NCBI RefSeq assembly: GCF_000800015.1 | Contig: NZ_JUGR01000001.1 | Coordinates: 3,348,001-3,412,000 of the forward strand | DNA length: 64,000 nucleotides | Direction of reading: 5' to 3' | From: Terriglobus sp. TAA 43 | Lineage (GTDB): Bacteria > Acidobacteriota > Terriglobia > Terriglobales > Acidobacteriaceae | In this document: positions 8,486-16,013 of the stretch, piece after piece | Layout of the letters: every line of letters begins with the position of its first letter | How positions within the stretch are numbered: the first letter of the stretch is position 1 | Program-made: the position numbers and the translations under genes | Notes under the pieces: model-generated | What the model was told of the DNA's origin: nothing | Seen by the model: the letters and a program-made list of their open reading frames with translations, nothing else | The model's database searches: none

Positions 8486-9544
8486 GTGCCGGATTATGCC
8501 AACTCGAATGCCCTCCTGCCGGGAGCTGTAAGTACGGAACCGGCCACTGTTCCTACTCCTGAGGCGATCTACTCCTGTCCAAACTGTGAGCATTGGATTG
8601 CGGAAGGCATTCTCGCGTGTCCAGATTGCGGCACGTTGGTTTACTCGCAGCATCTGAACAGCATTGGCGCTGCGGCTGCACGAGCAGAGCAGGAAGATCG
8701 CTTGGTCGATGCGCGCGAGTTGTGGCTGTCGGCTTTGCCCTGGCTGCCTGAAGATGCTTCGCAAGCAGATCAGATCCGTCAGCATATCGCTTCGCTGGAA
8801 GGCCGTCAGCAAGCAGTCGATGATCGGCAGGCGAAGTGGAAGAAGCGGTTAGGACCTTTGTTTCCGCTGTTTGTCGCCGCTGTAAAGTTGAAGAGTTTCT
8901 TCTTCCTCATCTTCAAGCTGAAGTTCCTGTTGGGATTTCTGGGCTATTTCGCTTTGTATTGGGCGCTTTTCGGCTGGAAATTTGCGCTTGGATTTATCGC
9001 AGCGATCCTTGTGCATGAGATGGGACATTACGTAGCGGTACGCCGGCGGGGGTTGCGGGCGGACCTGCCGGTGTTGCTACCGGGGCTGGGGGCATATGTC
9101 CGCTGGTATAGCGAGGGCATCACGATGCCGGAGTTGGCGGCCATTGCGCTGGCTGGGCCGGTATGGGGATTGGGTGCTGCGGTTGCGTGCCTGGGGCTGT
9201 ATGTGTGGACACACCAGCCGGTGTTCCAGGCGTTGGCGTATACCGGTGCACTCATCAACCTGGTGAACCTGATCCCGGTGCTGTGGTTTGACGGTGCGCA
9301 GGCGACCTATGCGCTGAACCGGCTGGGACGTGGGTTGCTGCTGGTGTCATGCGTGCTGTTCTTCGGGCTGATGCATGAGGGTGTCTTCCTGTTCCTGGCT
9401 GCTGGCATGGCGTGGCGTATGTTTACGCCGGATGCGCCGCAGGAGAACAGTGTGCGGACGCTTACGGTGTATCTGGCGCTACTGATTGCTCTGGGAGCGT
9501 TCCTGTACTTCGTGCCTGATCCGGGTGCGATCGGGCGTCGTTAA
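8486..9544 (+). CDS. Site-2 protease-like (M50) membrane protein with N-terminal zinc ribbon
   Basis: 352 residues from a GTG start. The soluble N-terminus carries a two-CxxC zinc ribbon (CPNC at 31-34, CPDC at 45-48) and a short helical region. Several membrane spans follow, with HEMGH at residues 177-181 and, further on, NLIPVLWFDGAQ, the NxxPxxxxDG-type motif that supplies the third metal ligand. This is the M50 intramembrane protease layout; such proteins cut membrane-anchored regulators or process signals. It starts 27 bases after the DtxR-type regulator stop, so the two may be co-transcribed. The substrate is unknown. The GTG lacks a strong ribosome site, so the exact start is uncertain. 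Confidence 0.82.
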   Translation: MPDYANSNALLPGAVSTEPATVPTPEAIYSCPNCEHWIAEGILACPDCGTLVYSQHLNSIGAAAARAEQEDRLVDARELWLSALPWLPEDASQADQIRQHIASLEGRQQAVDDRQAKWKKRLGPLFPLFVAAVKLKSFFFLIFKLKFLLGFLGYFALYWALFGWKFALGFIAAILVHEMGHYVAVRRRGLRADLPVLLPGLGAYVRWYSEGITMPELAAIALAGPVWGLGAAVACLGLYVWTHQPVFQALAYTGALINLVNLIPVLWFDGAQATYALNRLGRGLLLVSCVLFFGLMHEGVFLFLAAGMAWRMFTPDAPQENSVRTLTVYLALLIALGAFLYFVPDPGAIGRR

Positions 9545-9744
9545 GCGGCGTCATAACCGTCCAATCGATAGGTCGTCGCGTTCCTGCGGGACAGCCGCTC
9601 AGAGGCTTGTTGCATCGGACGTGGAGAGGTCTGGGAACGGGCGATCCTTCTGAGGCCTTAAGGTTGGCGTAAGCCTTATCTGGGACACTTTCCGAGACGT
9701 GCCGGTTTTCCGGCCATCGAGTCCGTGAACGGGAGTTTGGACAC

Positions 9745-10776
9745 TTGGCAGAACTGCATCCTCTATCGCGCCGGTCGTTTCTGCGGCAGACATTCGCGTT
9801 CTCGGCTCTTGCGGCACTCAATCCGTCGTCGCTATTTGCGCAGTCGGCGTCGTTTGCCAAGCCGGATTCTGGGGCGGCGCACATGTTCATGATCGGGGAC
9901 TGGGGTACGGATAAGTATCTGGACCAACAGAAGGCTGTGGCAGTGTCCATGGCGAAGTGGATGGAGAACAACCAGAGCCATCCCGGTGCGATGTTCCTGC
10001 TGGGCGACAACTGGTATGGTCGTCTTCCCGGCGGAGTGAACGATCCGCGGTGGAACGACCAGTTCGAGAACATGTATCCCACGAACCTGTTTCCCGGGCC
10101 TGCTTACGCGGTGCTGGGGAACCATGACTATGAGCACCATGCAGGGTTCGACAAGGTGCAGCTGCAGCTCGACTATCCGAAGCAGCACAAGACACGCTGG
10201 ACGTTGCCGGACAAGCACTACACGTTTACGTGGCCTGAGAAGAACCCGCTGATCACGTTCATCTGCCTGGATTCCAATCTGCCGGGCACGAAGTCGTGGG
10301 ACTTTTCGCCGGGAAGCTATCTGATGAGCCACGCTGACGCCGATGCGCAGGATGCGTGGTTTGCCGAGCAGTTACGCAAGCCGCGGACAACACCGTTTGT
10401 TGCGGTTGTCTGCCATCATCCTCTGTACACCAACGGTGTTCACCGGGATAACCGCATCCTGATCCCTCGCTGGGATCCTTTGCTACGGCAGCATAAGGTG
10501 GACTTCTACCTGACAGGGCATGACCATGACCTGCAGCACCTGGAGTTCGATGGGCATCCGACGTCGTTCGTGGTGAGCGGCGGCGGCGGAGCGGAGCTGG
10601 TGAACTGGTCTGTTCCGCCGGAGAAGCGCGGGCCATTTGGCGGTAAGGTAATCGGGTTTACCCACTTGGAAGCTGCGAAGGATGCGGTGATTTTGCGGCA
10701 TGTGGGCGCGGATGCGAACCAGTTGCATGCCTTCCGGAAGACAACGGATGGGAAGATTACGATCCTGAATTCATAG
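9745..10776 (+). CDS. Tat-exported metallophosphoesterase (purple acid phosphatase-like)
   Basis: 343 residues. TTG start at 9745 with GGGAG 9 bases upstream. A twin-arginine signal (SRRSFLRQTFAFSALAALN) indicates folded export. All five metallophosphatase motifs are present in order: IGDWG, LLGDNWY, LGNHDYEHH, VVCHHPLY and TGHDHDLQHLEF. This is the pattern of small mammalian-type purple acid phosphatases (TRAP-like). It likely hydrolyses phosphomonoesters in the periplasm. The TAG stop overlaps the first bases of a double-hairpin repeat (see the repeat at 10775). Confidence 0.88.
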   Translation: MAELHPLSRRSFLRQTFAFSALAALNPSSLFAQSASFAKPDSGAAHMFMIGDWGTDKYLDQQKAVAVSMAKWMENNQSHPGAMFLLGDNWYGRLPGGVNDPRWNDQFENMYPTNLFPGPAYAVLGNHDYEHHAGFDKVQLQLDYPKQHKTRWTLPDKHYTFTWPEKNPLITFICLDSNLPGTKSWDFSPGSYLMSHADADAQDAWFAEQLRKPRTTPFVAVVCHHPLYTNGVHRDNRILIPRWDPLLRQHKVDFYLTGHDHDLQHLEFDGHPTSFVVSGGGGAELVNWSVPPEKRGPFGGKVIGFTHLEAAKDAVILRHVGADANQLHAFRKTTDGKITILNS

Positions 10777-10810
10777 GTACTTCGTACCGTTCTCGACGCC
10801 TTCGGCGTGA
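10775..10810 (+). repeat. Double mini-hairpin repeat, copy A
   Basis: Starts inside the TAG stop of the phosphatase gene. Hairpin 1 is GGTAC-TTC-GTACC; hairpin 2 is ACGCC-TTC-GGCGT inside GTTCTCGACGCCTTCGGCGT. A second copy with the same layout, also starting inside a TAG stop, lies at 46501. A degenerate copy is at 11062. The family is unidentified. Confidence 0.65.
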
Positions 10811-10845
10811 CGGTAGGGATGCCCCTCCCCCTCCCCCTGTTTTTC

Positions 10846-10940
10846 TAAAATCGTCTTTCTATTGGGTTTACGTTTGGGGTGGCTGTAAAATCGTCTGCCC
10901 ATTGGGGTTACGGGCAAAATCTTCTTTCTAAACGAGTTAG
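10846..10940 (+). repeat. Three degenerate direct repeats of about 27 bases
   Basis: Copies at 10846-10872, 10886-10912 and about 10915-10940 share the pattern AAAATCGTCT-NN-C-N-ATTGGG-N-TTACG, the third being the most diverged. Copies 1 and 2 differ at about four positions. The third runs directly into the terminator. Function unknown. Confidence 0.55.
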
Positions 10941-10965
10941 GGCCGCGATTTTCGCGGCCCTTTTC
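10940..10965 (+). terminator. Rho-independent terminator
   Basis: GGGCCGCGA pairs with TCGCGGCCC (10940-10960) around a very short loop and is followed by TTTTC. It is 164 bases after the phosphatase stop, so either that transcript is long or a short RNA ends here. Confidence 0.75.
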
Positions 10966-11061
10966 TACCTAGTTCTATTTTAATGGTTTGGCGGAAATAC
11001 CATGCCAACTCTATTTCTTTTCGTTTGTTGGGGTTAGGTGGTAATAGGGCTTGACAGCATT

Positions 11062-11093
11062 TCGTGCAGGTTCTCGACGACTTCGGCGTGGCC
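11062..11093 (+). repeat. Double mini-hairpin repeat, degenerate copy
   Basis: GTTCTCGACGACTTCGGCGT at 11070-11089 differs from the core of the other two copies at one base, which breaks one pair of hairpin 2. The upstream half has decayed but still has GCA..TGC symmetry. This copy is not at a stop codon. Confidence 0.5.
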
Positions 11094-11299
11094 AGCCGCG
11101 GGTTCTGTGAGACGCGCGAAATGGATGGCGGCCACGCAGCGAATTTAATTTCGACGAACTTTGTTTCGATGCGTGCATCGGCCTTGTTGCTGTCGATCGA
11201 GTAAGACCGATGGGCATCACTTCCGGGAAGCCAACTTGCCGGAACTAATCGTCTGTCGGAGAGTGACTCGCTTCTGACGCAGCCGCGCCAACTTCACCC

Positions 11300-11371
11300 T
11301 TGACCGCAATCCCATCGTGCGCTTACTGTCGCTGACAATTGTCGTAAATAAAACGACAGGAGTCGTAAATA
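11300..11371 (+). promoter_or_regulatory. Putative promoter and operator of the blaI-type gene
   Basis: A perfect palindrome GACAATTGTC (11334-11343) overlaps GTCGT-N7-ACGAC (11341-11357). The decamer GTCGTAAATA occurs at 11341-11350 and again at 11362-11371, a 21-base repeat distance, about two helical turns. A possible -35 (TTGACC, 11300-11305) is 17 bases from a weak -10 (TTACTG, 11323-11328), placing the start site in the palindrome. BlaI-type repressors bind dyads at their own promoters, so autorepression is likely. Confidence 0.5.
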
Positions 11372-11372
11372 T

Positions 11373-11759
11373 ATGGCTGCGGCGAAGCTCACGAAGTTAG
11401 AGTTCCAGATCATGGATGCCCTATGGAATCGAGGGGAGGCATCGATACGAGAGATCCAAGAGGCCTTTCCAGAGAAGAAGAGACCTGGGTATACGACGGT
11501 GCAAAAGACGATGTATCGGATGGAAGAGAAGAAGATCATTCGCCGTGTGCGTAAGGTAGGCAACTTCCACATCTTCACAGCGACAACTTCTCGTGACGCG
11601 GCCCAGCGGAGGCTTGTCGATGAACTGCTCGCGTTCTTTGGCGGAAAGTCCCGTCCAGTTATGGCACACCTGATTGGTGCTGGGAAATTGACGCTTGAGG
11701 ACGTGGAATTCGCTGAAAAAACTCTCAAGGAAATGAAGAATGGAGGTGATCCGCAATGA
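11373..11759 (+). CDS. BlaI/MecI/CopY-family transcriptional repressor
   Basis: 128 residues. The N-terminal winged helix (LTKLEFQIMDALW, then IREIQEAFP, then YTTVQKTMYRMEEKKIIRR) matches the BlaI family closely; the C-terminal helices would dimerise and be cut or released by the partner protease. ATG 11373 has AGGAG 10 bases upstream. Its stop overlaps the next gene's start (ATGA), so repressor and sensor are translationally coupled, as in bla/mec systems. No beta-lactamase gene is adjacent, so the regulon is unknown; repeated DNA directly upstream suggests autoregulation. Confidence 0.92.
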   Translation: MAAAKLTKLEFQIMDALWNRGEASIREIQEAFPEKKRPGYTTVQKTMYRMEEKKIIRRVRKVGNFHIFTATTSRDAAQRRLVDELLAFFGGKSRPVMAHLIGAGKLTLEDVEFAEKTLKEMKNGGDPQ

Positions 11760-13585
11760 TCAGAGAAGCGATCTCTCTCGTACAAAAAGCCGAGCCAACG
11801 CTGGCAAATCACCTTCTTCAATCAACCATATTCGCTACGATGCTCGGGCTGCTGACCCTATCATTGAGAAACAACCGCGCTCGCGTGAGGCACTGGCTTT
11901 GGCTTGCAGCTTCGGTCAAGTTCCTGCTTCCTTTTTCGTTGTTATTCGCACTCGGAAGCCTTCTACCCAAACAACATTCCGCTTCGTTCAATCACCCCAG
12001 TCTCTCTAACGCTCTTGAGTCTGTGGGGCAGCCGTTTTCTGGTCTGGTCATTGTGCCCGAAGCGCCTTTACAAGATCTTCCCCATGAAACTGCAGGCTAT
12101 CTGGCGCTAACGCTGATGTCCGTGTGGGGTCTGGGCACTCTGGTTGTATTCGCGATCTGGGGAATGCGGTGGATGCAAGTCTTCGCGTCACTGAAGCAAG
12201 CCGCTCCTCTGATCAATGGCAGAGAGGTGGAGATTCTGCAACGCGTCGAATCACTGGTGTCTGTGTCCCGCCAAGTCGTGGTGTTGGGTGCGTCCGACCT
12301 GACCGAACCAGGGATATTCGGTATCGTCCGTCCGGTGATGTTATGGCCGCTACAACTCACCGAGAGGTTGGAGAACGAGCATATCGAATCCATCCTCGTG
12401 CATGAACTCATGCACGTACGACGTCACGATAATCTCATTGCCGCAATCCATATGGCAGTGGAGGCCTTGTTTTGGTTCCATCCGTTGGTCTGGTGGATCG
12501 GCACCCGCATGGTGTTGGAGCGTGAGCACGCGTGCGATGAAGCGACGGTGCAACTGATCGGGAAACCGAGCGTCTACGCTGAAAGCCTTCTGAAAGCGTC
12601 CAGATTTTGTGTTGAAGCCCCCATAGTGTGCGTATCCGGCATGGCGAGTGCTGACCTTAAAAATCGAATCGTCAGAATCATGACAGGGCACGTTGTTGAA
12701 AACCTGACTCTCTTACGGAGGCTCCTGTTGGGGACGGTCGTTTGTCTATCACTGATCATTCCAGTGTTTTTCGGAGTCGTTCGGGCAGCCAGTACTCAAA
12801 ATAGTCGCGCGGCCACCGGTAAACAGCTAGAGTTCTCTGTCGTTTCCATACGACCAAACGAACCCGGCGGTCCCCAAACAGTGGGCGCAGCAACTCAGGA
12901 TGGCTACGAAATGAGGAACATGTTTCTAGCGTTGCCGATCCTGTCAGCTTATGTGCCACAAACCGGTGGGGCTTCGGCCTACTCGGATAAAGAAGTCATT
13001 GGACTCCCTGGCTGGGCATACAGCGATGATGCCCGCTACAACATCAGCGCGAAAGTCGACGAGGCGGACCTCGCCGATTGGCATGATCCGGTCAAACAGC
13101 CTGAAATGCTGCAGGCCATGCTGCAATCCATGCTGGCTGACAGGTTGAAGTTAGTTGTGCATCGAGAAATGAAGAATGCCCAAGTGTATTTGCTTACCGT
13201 AGACAAGGACGGGCCTAAGTTTAAAGAGTCAAATCCAGCTGAGGCTCATGCAGGCGCTCATCCATTCCCTGGAGGCGGAATGCTTTCCATGGCCCGCAGC
13301 GAGGGCGAGATTTCAATTCACTTTTTCGGGATCACAATCGCTCAACTGACACATTCGCTTTCGGCCGACTGGCAGGTTCAAGACCGAACCGGTCTAAGCG
13401 GGAAATACGACATCACATTGCGAAAGCCAATTGCTTCGTCCGTTTCTCCAGACGGTTTACAGCAAGCTCCGGAAGAAGCATCCCCTGGCTCTCTTGCACA
13501 ACAGATCGGCTTGAAGCTGGTACCGGCAAAAGGAAAAGTGGAAACGTTAGTGATTGACCACATAGAGCGGCCTTCGGAAAACTGA
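11756..13585 (+). CDS. BlaR1-like M56 membrane protease fused to a TIGR03435 domain
   Basis: 609 residues. The N-terminal half has membrane spans (about 20-36, 48-70, 115-138, 320-345) and a gluzincin site HELMH at 216-220, with the downstream EREHACDE segment supplying further ligand and catalytic residues: the M56/BlaR1 protease. In BlaR1 the extracytoplasmic part is a penicillin-binding sensor. Here residues from about 357 (LEFSVVSIRPNEPG) to the end are a TIGR03435 domain, including YNISAKVDEAD, LLADRLKL-like and DRTGLSGKYDITL elements. The protein probably senses an unknown extracytoplasmic signal and inactivates the upstream BlaI-type repressor. What TIGR03435 binds is not known. Confidence 0.88.
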   Translation: MIREAISLVQKAEPTLANHLLQSTIFATMLGLLTLSLRNNRARVRHWLWLAASVKFLLPFSLLFALGSLLPKQHSASFNHPSLSNALESVGQPFSGLVIVPEAPLQDLPHETAGYLALTLMSVWGLGTLVVFAIWGMRWMQVFASLKQAAPLINGREVEILQRVESLVSVSRQVVVLGASDLTEPGIFGIVRPVMLWPLQLTERLENEHIESILVHELMHVRRHDNLIAAIHMAVEALFWFHPLVWWIGTRMVLEREHACDEATVQLIGKPSVYAESLLKASRFCVEAPIVCVSGMASADLKNRIVRIMTGHVVENLTLLRRLLLGTVVCLSLIIPVFFGVVRAASTQNSRAATGKQLEFSVVSIRPNEPGGPQTVGAATQDGYEMRNMFLALPILSAYVPQTGGASAYSDKEVIGLPGWAYSDDARYNISAKVDEADLADWHDPVKQPEMLQAMLQSMLADRLKLVVHREMKNAQVYLLTVDKDGPKFKESNPAEAHAGAHPFPGGGMLSMARSEGEISIHFFGITIAQLTHSLSADWQVQDRTGLSGKYDITLRKPIASSVSPDGLQQAPEEASPGSLAQQIGLKLVPAKGKVETLVIDHIERPSEN

Positions 13586-13656
13586 AGCTCTCGAAGGAGT
13601 CTCGCTCACACTGCCTCGATTACGGTGTGTCCCGAGAAAAGCCGTTCTCGTCAGCA

Positions 13657-13676
13657 ACCAACCGCATGTGGTTGGT
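13657..13676. terminator. Possible hairpin between convergent genes
   Basis: ACCAACC (13657-13663) pairs with GGTTGGT (13670-13676) between the BlaR-like gene and the convergent sigma-factor operon. It has no good T-run on either strand, so its role as terminator is weakly supported. Confidence 0.3.
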
Positions 13677-13720
13677 GTGCCCTGTATTGTTCTTTGCGCC
13701 GCAGGTGGACGAACTTGCTG

Positions 13721-14995
13721 CTATGAATTTGTGGCTTCGATTTGTTGCAGCTTCTTTGTTAAGAGTTCTTGTTCGCGCTGGTTTTGAGTCAGGGTTAGGG
13801 CGCGTTGGATTTCTTCTTTGGCTTCTGCGAGTCGGCCCATCTTCATGAGGAAGTCGCCGCGGACGCTGGGGAAGAGGTGGTAGCTGGCTAGTGCGGTGTC
13901 GCTGGTGAGTTTGATTGTGTTGTCGAGGGCTTCGAGGCCTGCGGCGGGGCCTTGCGCCATGCTGACGGCTACGGCTCGATTGAGGGCGACGATGGGGGAT
14001 GGATTGATTTGCATCAGCGCGTCGTAGAGAAGGACGATGCGTTCCCAGTCTGTTTCTTTTGCGGTGCGGGCTTGTGCGTGGCATGCGGCGATGGCGGCTT
14101 GCAGGGCGTAGGTTCTTGCACCTCCACCTAGCTTTTGCGCTTGTGTGAGGGCGTGGATGCCGCGGTGGATTTGTGCGTGGTCCCAGAGGGCTCGGTTCTG
14201 ATCGGGCAGCAGGATTGCTTCGCCGTCTTTGCCTCGTCGTGCTGCGGTGCGTGAGGCTTGGAGTTCCATGAGAGCGAGAAGGGCCTGGGCTTCTGACTCG
14301 TTGGGTAAGAGTTGGGTGAGGATGCGGGTGATGCGCAGTGCTTCTTCGCAGAGTGAGGAGCGCATCCATTCGTCGCCTGAGGTGGCGGCGTAGCCCTCGT
14401 TGAAGATGAGGTAGACGACGAGGAGAACGGATTCAACGCGCTGGTGTAACTCGTCGCCGCGTGGTGTTTCGTAGGGGACGTGTGCTTCGGTGAGTGTTTT
14501 CTTTGCGCGGACGATGCGTTGTGCGAGGGTCTTTTCCGGGACGAGGAAGGCGCGCGCGATCTCAGGTGTGGTGAGGCCGCCAATAAGACGCAGTGTGAGT
14601 GCGATGCGGCCTTCCACGGCGAGTACCTGATGACATGCGGTGAAGATGAGGCGCAGTACGTCATCTTCAATGACCTGATCGAGTGCGTGGTCCATGGCAT
14701 CTGCCAGGCGTTGCTGTTGCCATTCGAGTTCGCGCGCGATCTCTTCATGTTTTTGCATGAGCATGCGGCCACGGCGGAGTGAGTCGATGGCGCGACGTTT
14801 GGCTGCGGTCATGAGCCATGCCGCGGGATTTTCGGGGATGCCTTCTTCTGTCCACACTTCGATCGCGGTGATGAGGGCGTCTTGTGCGAGTTCTTCTGCG
14901 ACGCCCACATCGCGTGTGACGCGGGCGATGGCCGCGATGAGGCGTGTGGATTCCATCCTCCACACGGCCTCAATCGATTTATGGACGTCGCTCAT
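13721..14995 (-). CDS. ECF42-type RNA polymerase sigma factor with C-terminal TPR-like extension
   Basis: 424 residues. Sigma region 2 (RLIAAIARVTRDVGVAEELAQ, AAWLMTAAKRRAIDSLRR) and region 4 (ALTLRLIGGLTTPEIARAFL, ekTLAQRIVRAKK) occupy the first 190 residues. About 230 further residues form a helical, TPR-like extension with the family segments LLVVYLIFNEGY, LMELQASR and NRAVAVSMAQGP. This is the ECF42 architecture; the extension is reported to be needed for activity, and the group is tied to DGPF proteins. That link is seen here: DGPF genes precede it in the same operon. It has no anti-sigma factor beside it. It starts just 2 bases before the upstream DGPF gene's stop. Confidence 0.9.
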   Translation of the reverse strand: MSDVHKSIEAVWRMESTRLIAAIARVTRDVGVAEELAQDALITAIEVWTEEGIPENPAAWLMTAAKRRAIDSLRRGRMLMQKHEEIARELEWQQQRLADAMDHALDQVIEDDVLRLIFTACHQVLAVEGRIALTLRLIGGLTTPEIARAFLVPEKTLAQRIVRAKKTLTEAHVPYETPRGDELHQRVESVLLVVYLIFNEGYAATSGDEWMRSSLCEEALRITRILTQLLPNESEAQALLALMELQASRTAARRGKDGEAILLPDQNRALWDHAQIHRGIHALTQAQKLGGGARTYALQAAIAACHAQARTAKETDWERIVLLYDALMQINPSPIVALNRAVAVSMAQGPAAGLEALDNTIKLTSDTALASYHLFPSVRGDFLMKMGRLAEAKEEIQRALTLTQNQREQELLTKKLQQIEATNS

Positions 14996-14997
14996 GG

Positions 14998-15414
14998 TTA
15001 TCGTGTGTTGTTCTTGAGTTGGTCGAAGCCTTCTGCGGCTTTCTGGACGTCTTCGGGGAAGTCAGCCATTTCCTGAATCTGGCGCACTTCAATGATTCCG
15101 TTTTCGTCGAAGGGTGCGCGCTTGGCCCATTCGATGGCTTCTTCGCGCGAGCGTACCTGAATGATCCAGTAGCCGCCGATGACTTCTTTCGCTTCTGCAA
15201 AGGGGCCGTCCGTGACGGTGGGTTTGCCGCTCTTGTCGAAAGAGACGCGTGCGCCGGTGGATGGCGGCAGAAGGCCGTCAAGACCGAGAAGGACGCCTGC
15301 TTTTTGCAGGGCTTTGTTGTACTCCATCATTTTGGCTACGGCTTCGGCGGAGGGTGCAGAGTCGGGTGGTGCGGATTCGTAGCCTTTGGGAATGACGATC
15401 ATCATGAAACGCAT
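14998..15414 (-). CDS. YCII/DGPF-domain protein (second of two)
   Basis: 138 residues with a single YCII-like (dimeric alpha-beta barrel) domain containing the eponymous DGPF motif in VTDGPFAEAKEVIGGYWII. These small proteins are the usual partners and presumed targets of ECF42 sigma factors; their biochemical role is unknown. It is 2 bases upstream of the sigma-factor gene and 13 bases after the dihydrofolate-reductase-like gene, clearly within the operon. A purine-rich ribosome site (AAGGAG on the minus strand) precedes the ATG. Confidence 0.9.
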   Translation of the reverse strand: MRFMMIVIPKGYESAPPDSAPSAEAVAKMMEYNKALQKAGVLLGLDGLLPPSTGARVSFDKSGKPTVTDGPFAEAKEVIGGYWIIQVRSREEAIEWAKRAPFDENGIIEVRQIQEMADFPEDVQKAAEGFDQLKNNTR

Positions 15415-15427
15415 TTTGAATTGCTCC

Positions 15428-15997
15428 TTATTTCAGGTTTTGTAGAGATCCGGCGAAGCTGAAGGTGTTGATGACGATGCCGGATGGGAGGGCGTTGGAG
15501 TTTTGAAGTTGGAAGGAGCGCGGCGGCGTGCCTTCCGCGAAGAGTCGTTTGCCGGTGCCGAGCAGGACGGGATTGACGAGGAGGATAAGTTCGTCTGCGA
15601 GCCCTTGCTGGATCAGTGTTGAGGTGAGTGTGGAACTGCCGCAGACGATGAGGTCTGCACCGTCTGTGGCCTTGATGTGGCGGACGCCTTCGACGAGATT
15701 GGTGACGGCTTCGAAGGGACCCCATGCGAGGCTTTCCGGGCGGTGAGTGACGATGTATTTCGTTGCGGCGTTGAGGCGGTCGGACATGGGGTTGCTGGGG
15801 GCTTTGGGCCAGTAGTCGGACCATTGGTCGTAGGTGGTGCGGCCGAGGATGAGGTCGAAGTTTTCACCGTACATGGCGGTGACTGCGGCGAATCCTTCCG
15901 GGGTGCGGTAGGGTGCGGTCCAGTCGCCGTAGGGGCCGCCGGATGCTTCGATGATGCCGTCGATGGAGATGTGTTCGAAGATTCTGAGCTTTCGCAT
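15428..15997 (-). CDS. RibD C-terminal/dihydrofolate reductase-like protein
   Basis: 189 residues, start at ATG 15997 with GGAG 9 bases upstream; the same frame is open to 16267, but that part lies over the next gene and has shadow-like composition. The fold is that of bacterial dihydrofolate reductase-like/RibD C-terminal proteins: start RKLRIFEHISIDGIIE, LILGRTTYDQWSDYW, and DLIVCGSSTLTSTLIQQGLADEL. Such proteins are presumed NADPH-dependent reductases but the substrate is unknown. They recur with DGPF genes in ECF42 operons. It sits 16 bases after the first DGPF gene. Confidence 0.88.
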   Translation of the reverse strand: MRKLRIFEHISIDGIIEASGGPYGDWTAPYRTPEGFAAVTAMYGENFDLILGRTTYDQWSDYWPKAPSNPMSDRLNAATKYIVTHRPESLAWGPFEAVTNLVEGVRHIKATDGADLIVCGSSTLTSTLIQQGLADELILLVNPVLLGTGKRLFAEGTPPRSFQLQNSNALPSGIVINTFSFAGSLQNLK

Positions 15998-16013
15998 TGG
16001 GGGCTCCGGAGAG

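Larger units (their letters stand above)
10777..11372. other. 596-base gene-free region with repeats, terminator and regulatory site
   Basis: No credible protein gene is present; a 69-residue minus-strand frame at 11011-11220 has no recognisable features. The region holds two copies of a double-hairpin element, a set of degenerate 27-base repeats, one clear terminator (10940), an inverted repeat (11086-11093 with 11130-11137) and the control region of the BlaI-type gene. The density of repeats suggests a site where small elements accumulate. Confidence 0.6.

Noticed and set aside
11011-11220. 69-residue minus-strand frame in the repeat-rich gap
   Set aside because: No signal, motif or ribosome site; it overlaps the degenerate double-hairpin copy.
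13627-13848. 73-residue plus-strand frame after the BlaR-like gene
   Set aside because: It lies over the convergent hairpin and then antisense to the sigma-factor gene.
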